From positions 682,001 through 746,000 of the forward strand of contig NC_015574.1 of NCBI RefSeq assembly GCF_000214725.1: DNA of 64,000 nucleotides, given 5' to 3'. Under the pieces are notes generated by a model. That model searched no databases. It saw only the letters and a list, made by a program, of their open reading frames with translations, and was not told the origin of the DNA. The translations under genes and the position numbers were made by a program. The DNA comes from Methanobacterium paludis. GTDB lineage: Archaea; Methanobacteriota; Methanobacteria; Methanobacteriales; Methanobacteriaceae. How positions within the stretch are numbered: position 1 is the first letter of the stretch; each line of letters begins with the position of its first letter. This document shows, piece by piece, positions 62,240 through 64,000 of the stretch.

Positions 62240-62590
62240 CTATAATTTTTTTATAACTATTTTATCCCCATCTTCAACCTTGCTGAAGAGTTCCAGGTTC
62301 TCTGTAATTCTACCAAAGTTGTTCACATCAGACACAGGCTGAGATTTTCCATAAAATACGCAGAAAGCTGGGCCCGGTGGCCAGTAGGATAAATCACCCT
62401 TTTGAGTTTTGGGAGATGGATTTTCATACTCCAACTGAAGCGGCATGTCGAAATAAACTTCTTCAAGCCAACTAATTGCATCAGCGCTGACGGGTAAACT
62501 TTCATAGATCTTTTTTGCAGTTTCAGGGTTTCTCTCATCCAGAACTGCCACAGCTTTTCCTTTTCCAACTATCTCTATTTCTATATCCAT
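62240..62590 (-). CDS. cyclophilin-like fold protein (DUF369/COG2164)
   Basis: A 116-residue protein: IEIEIVGKGKAVAVLDERNPETAKKIYESLP, then EVYFDMPL, GDLSYWPPGPAFCVFYGKSQP and a C-terminal EDGDKIVIKKL (key parts DERNPETA, WPPGPAFCVFYG). This matches the small archaeal cyclophilin-like family (COG2164). Peptidyl-prolyl isomerase activity has not been shown for it and typical cyclophilin active-site residues are lacking. It sits alone between convergent cofH and deoC. Confidence 0.85.
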   Translation of the reverse strand: MDIEIEIVGKGKAVAVLDERNPETAKKIYESLPVSADAISWLEEVYFDMPLQLEYENPSPKTQKGDLSYWPPGPAFCVFYGKSQPVSDVNNFGRITENLELFSKVEDGDKIVIKKL

Positions 62591-62726
62591 TCATGTCCCT
62601 CTACTTGTAACATTTACGTAATTTTAACTTAACTGTAATTTATTAGTCAAAACCATTTATTTTCAATGATGATTTGCTAGAACATTGTTTTTACTATGAA
62701 GCATCAGTTCATTTAATTAGTATAAT

Positions 62727-63404
62727 TTAACGTTGCATTTTTAGAAGTTCCTCCATTATCTGGGGACCGGTTGAAGTACCTATTTTTGATGCTCCAGCTT
62801 CTATCATTGCGAGGGCTGTTTTAAGGTCCCTAATCCCTCCTGATGCTTTAATTTCCATTTCAGTGCCGATGGTATTTTTTATCAGTTCCACGTCTTCGAC
62901 ATTTGCACCCGGATACCCAATGCCTGTGGATGTTTTAATAAAATCTGCCCCTGCTTTATCTGCCAGAATACATGCTCTGATCTTTTCTTCTGTGTTTAAA
63001 AGAGCAGTTTCAAGTATCACCTTAACAATGCTTTCCTCTGAAAATTCCACAACCCCTCCAATGTCCCTTATTACAAATCCATTTTTTCCAGATTTGAGCG
63101 CTCCAATATTTAAAACCATATCTATTTCAGATGCTCCATCTTCAACGGCTTGCTGTGCTTCAAAAGCTTTCGTTTCAGGCTTGTTTGTACCAAAGGGGAA
63201 TCCAACCACGGCGCAGATGTCAACATCAGAGCCAGTTAAAAATTCCAGTGCAAGGGACACATTTGTGGGGGTTACACAGGCACAGGAAAAATCATACCTT
63301 GCTGCCTCATCACAAAGCCTTTTTATATCATCTTTACTGGCATCTGGTTTCACATTGGTATGATCTATCATTTTTGCAAGTTTTTCAGGGGATATCAAAC
63401 ACAT
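62727..63404 (-). CDS. deoC: deoxyribose-phosphate aldolase
   Basis: Schiff-base aldolase splitting 2-deoxyribose 5-phosphate to glyceraldehyde 3-phosphate and acetaldehyde. About 225 residues: IDHTNVKPDASKDDI, CVTPTNV, VVGFPFG, EIDMVLNIGALKSG, KVILETALL, DFIKTSTGIGYPGA (catalytic Lys in KTSTG) and IKASGGIRDL. AAGGAG lies directly upstream of TTG 63407/ATG 63404; TTG 63398 is also possible. In this lineage it could serve nucleoside salvage. Confidence 0.95.
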   Translation of the reverse strand: MCLISPEKLAKMIDHTNVKPDASKDDIKRLCDEAARYDFSCACVTPTNVSLALEFLTGSDVDICAVVGFPFGTNKPETKAFEAQQAVEDGASEIDMVLNIGALKSGKNGFVIRDIGGVVEFSEESIVKVILETALLNTEEKIRACILADKAGADFIKTSTGIGYPGANVEDVELIKNTIGTEMEIKASGGIRDLKTALAMIEAGASKIGTSTGPQIMEELLKMQR

Positions 63405-63578
63405 CAACTCCTTTTTTGGGTTTAATTGGGTTTAATGTATTAAAACGATTTACTTTAATATTAAGGGTTAAATATTAAATACTTTCCCTTAATTTTTGTA
63501 TTTCAATTGAATTTCAATAATTCTGTTGATTCTGGATGAAACTGAATTCAATTATGAATTAATCAATTCGAATTTTAA

Positions 63579-64000
63579 TTAAATCCTCTTTGACATGTAG
63601 GGACCCTCTCTGCTGTATCCAAATTTTTTATAGTAATTTCGAGCCCCAATACCACTTATCACAAGCAATTTGTTCTTATCATATTCTTCGGAAGCTATTT
63701 TCTCGGCTTCAGCTAGAAGCTGCTCACCGTAGCCCATGTGCTGCCATATTTCGGCCTGTTTTTTATCTCCTATCTTGGCCATTGGCCCGTAAACGTGCAG
63801 TTCCCTCAAGAGGGCTGTTTTACTGTCAACTTCTTTTCTGTGGGCCTTCGCTGACGGCATTCTCAGCCTTAAAAATCCGATGAGAACGTCTGATTTCACA
63901 TCTTCAAATGAAAGAAATATCTCTCGTCCTTCGCCTGCATCGTATTCTTCACGAAGGAGTTTTATATCATCAAAATTGGTGTTCACACCCTCCGCGGCCC
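63579..64000 (-). CDS. elp3: Elp3-like protein, C-terminal acetyltransferase part (cut by window edge)
   Basis: The frame is open from the right edge to the stop at 63579, so the N-terminal radical SAM part lies outside. About 140 residues match the C-terminal KAT/GNAT end of Elp3: EEYDAGEGREIFLSFED, IGFLRLRMPS, LRELHVYGP, QHMGYGEQLLAEAEKIA, GARNYYKKFGYSREGPYMSK (key parts FLSFED, RELHVYG, HMGYGEQL, YYKKFGY). Elp3 modifies wobble U34 of tRNA (5-carbonylmethyl type). GTG 63986 is only an internal codon. Confidence 0.92.
   Translation of the reverse strand, partial: AAEGVNTNFDDIKLLREEYDAGEGREIFLSFEDVKSDVLIGFLRLRMPSAKAHRKEVDSKTALLRELHVYGPMAKIGDKKQAEIWQHMGYGEQLLAEAEKIASEEYDKNKLLVISGIGARNYYKKFGYSREGPYMSKRI

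Overview
The window looks like a chromosome segment of a pseudomurein-walled, hydrogenotrophic methanogen of the order Methanobacteriales, most likely Methanobacterium or a close relative. The evidence is an HMf-type histone, a pseudomurein-binding repeat protein with a pseudomurein-endopeptidase-like domain, and genes for methanofuran (mfnD, mfnF), methanopterin (mptG), F420 (cofH), ether-lipid (carS) and tetraether-lipid (tes-like) synthesis. DNA is AT-rich, starts are ATG/TTG/GTG with GGTGA/GGAGG ribosome-binding sites, and TATA boxes are archaeal. Both edges cut genes: katG on the left and an elp3-like gene on the right.

Region 1 (1-9.2 kb) is an accessory island. It holds a bacterial-looking katG with a small upstream gene, a TOPRIM protein without an ATPase, an unknown protein, a HEPN/DUF4145-like protein, a zinc-finger/pentapeptide/two-TM protein, and a tight three-gene cassette (SLATT/PycTM-like membrane protein, tandem B-box zinc-finger protein, winged-helix protein). 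Gene fragments and two tandem ~160 bp repeats that may encode small RNAs lie in the same stretch. This is where an undescribed, probably defensive, system is most likely.

Region 2 (9.2-21.8 kb) is mostly core metabolism and metal transport: an HTH-CBS regulator, deoxyhypusine synthase, pyrF, cobalt ECF transporter genes cbiM-N-Q-O, a NicO/RcnA-like metal permease behind a duplicated promoter/operator, a second cbiO, a DUF362 ferredoxin, and the two-gene homocysteine synthesis unit (DUF39-CBS plus NIL-ferredoxin).

Region 3 (22-34 kb) carries a PsbP-sortase fusion, tldD, an AMMECR1 protein, a NOG1-like GTPase, Hsp20, an SIS-domain protein next to a ThiN-HIT fusion, a large wall-binding protein with a 489 bp internal duplication, and ribL, which probably starts at ATT. 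Region 4 (34-56 kb) has a flippase, a PEP-utilising protein lacking the ATP-grasp half, hisA, a DMT transporter, truA, DUF460, wecB, mfnD-mfnF, carS and tes-like genes diverging from one promoter region, mptG, an aconitase-type small subunit, a zinc-ribbon protein with pcm, an archaeal MtaB, and two paralogous zinc-ribbon membrane proteins.

Region 5 (56.6-64 kb) has tRNA-Val(GAC) and tRNA-Phe(GAA), a GerW/YtfJ-DUF2953 operon reminiscent of endospore formers, a lipoprotein, rubrerythrin, histone, cofH, a cyclophilin-like protein, deoC and the elp3 end. No rRNA genes, CRISPR array or intact insertion sequence was seen.
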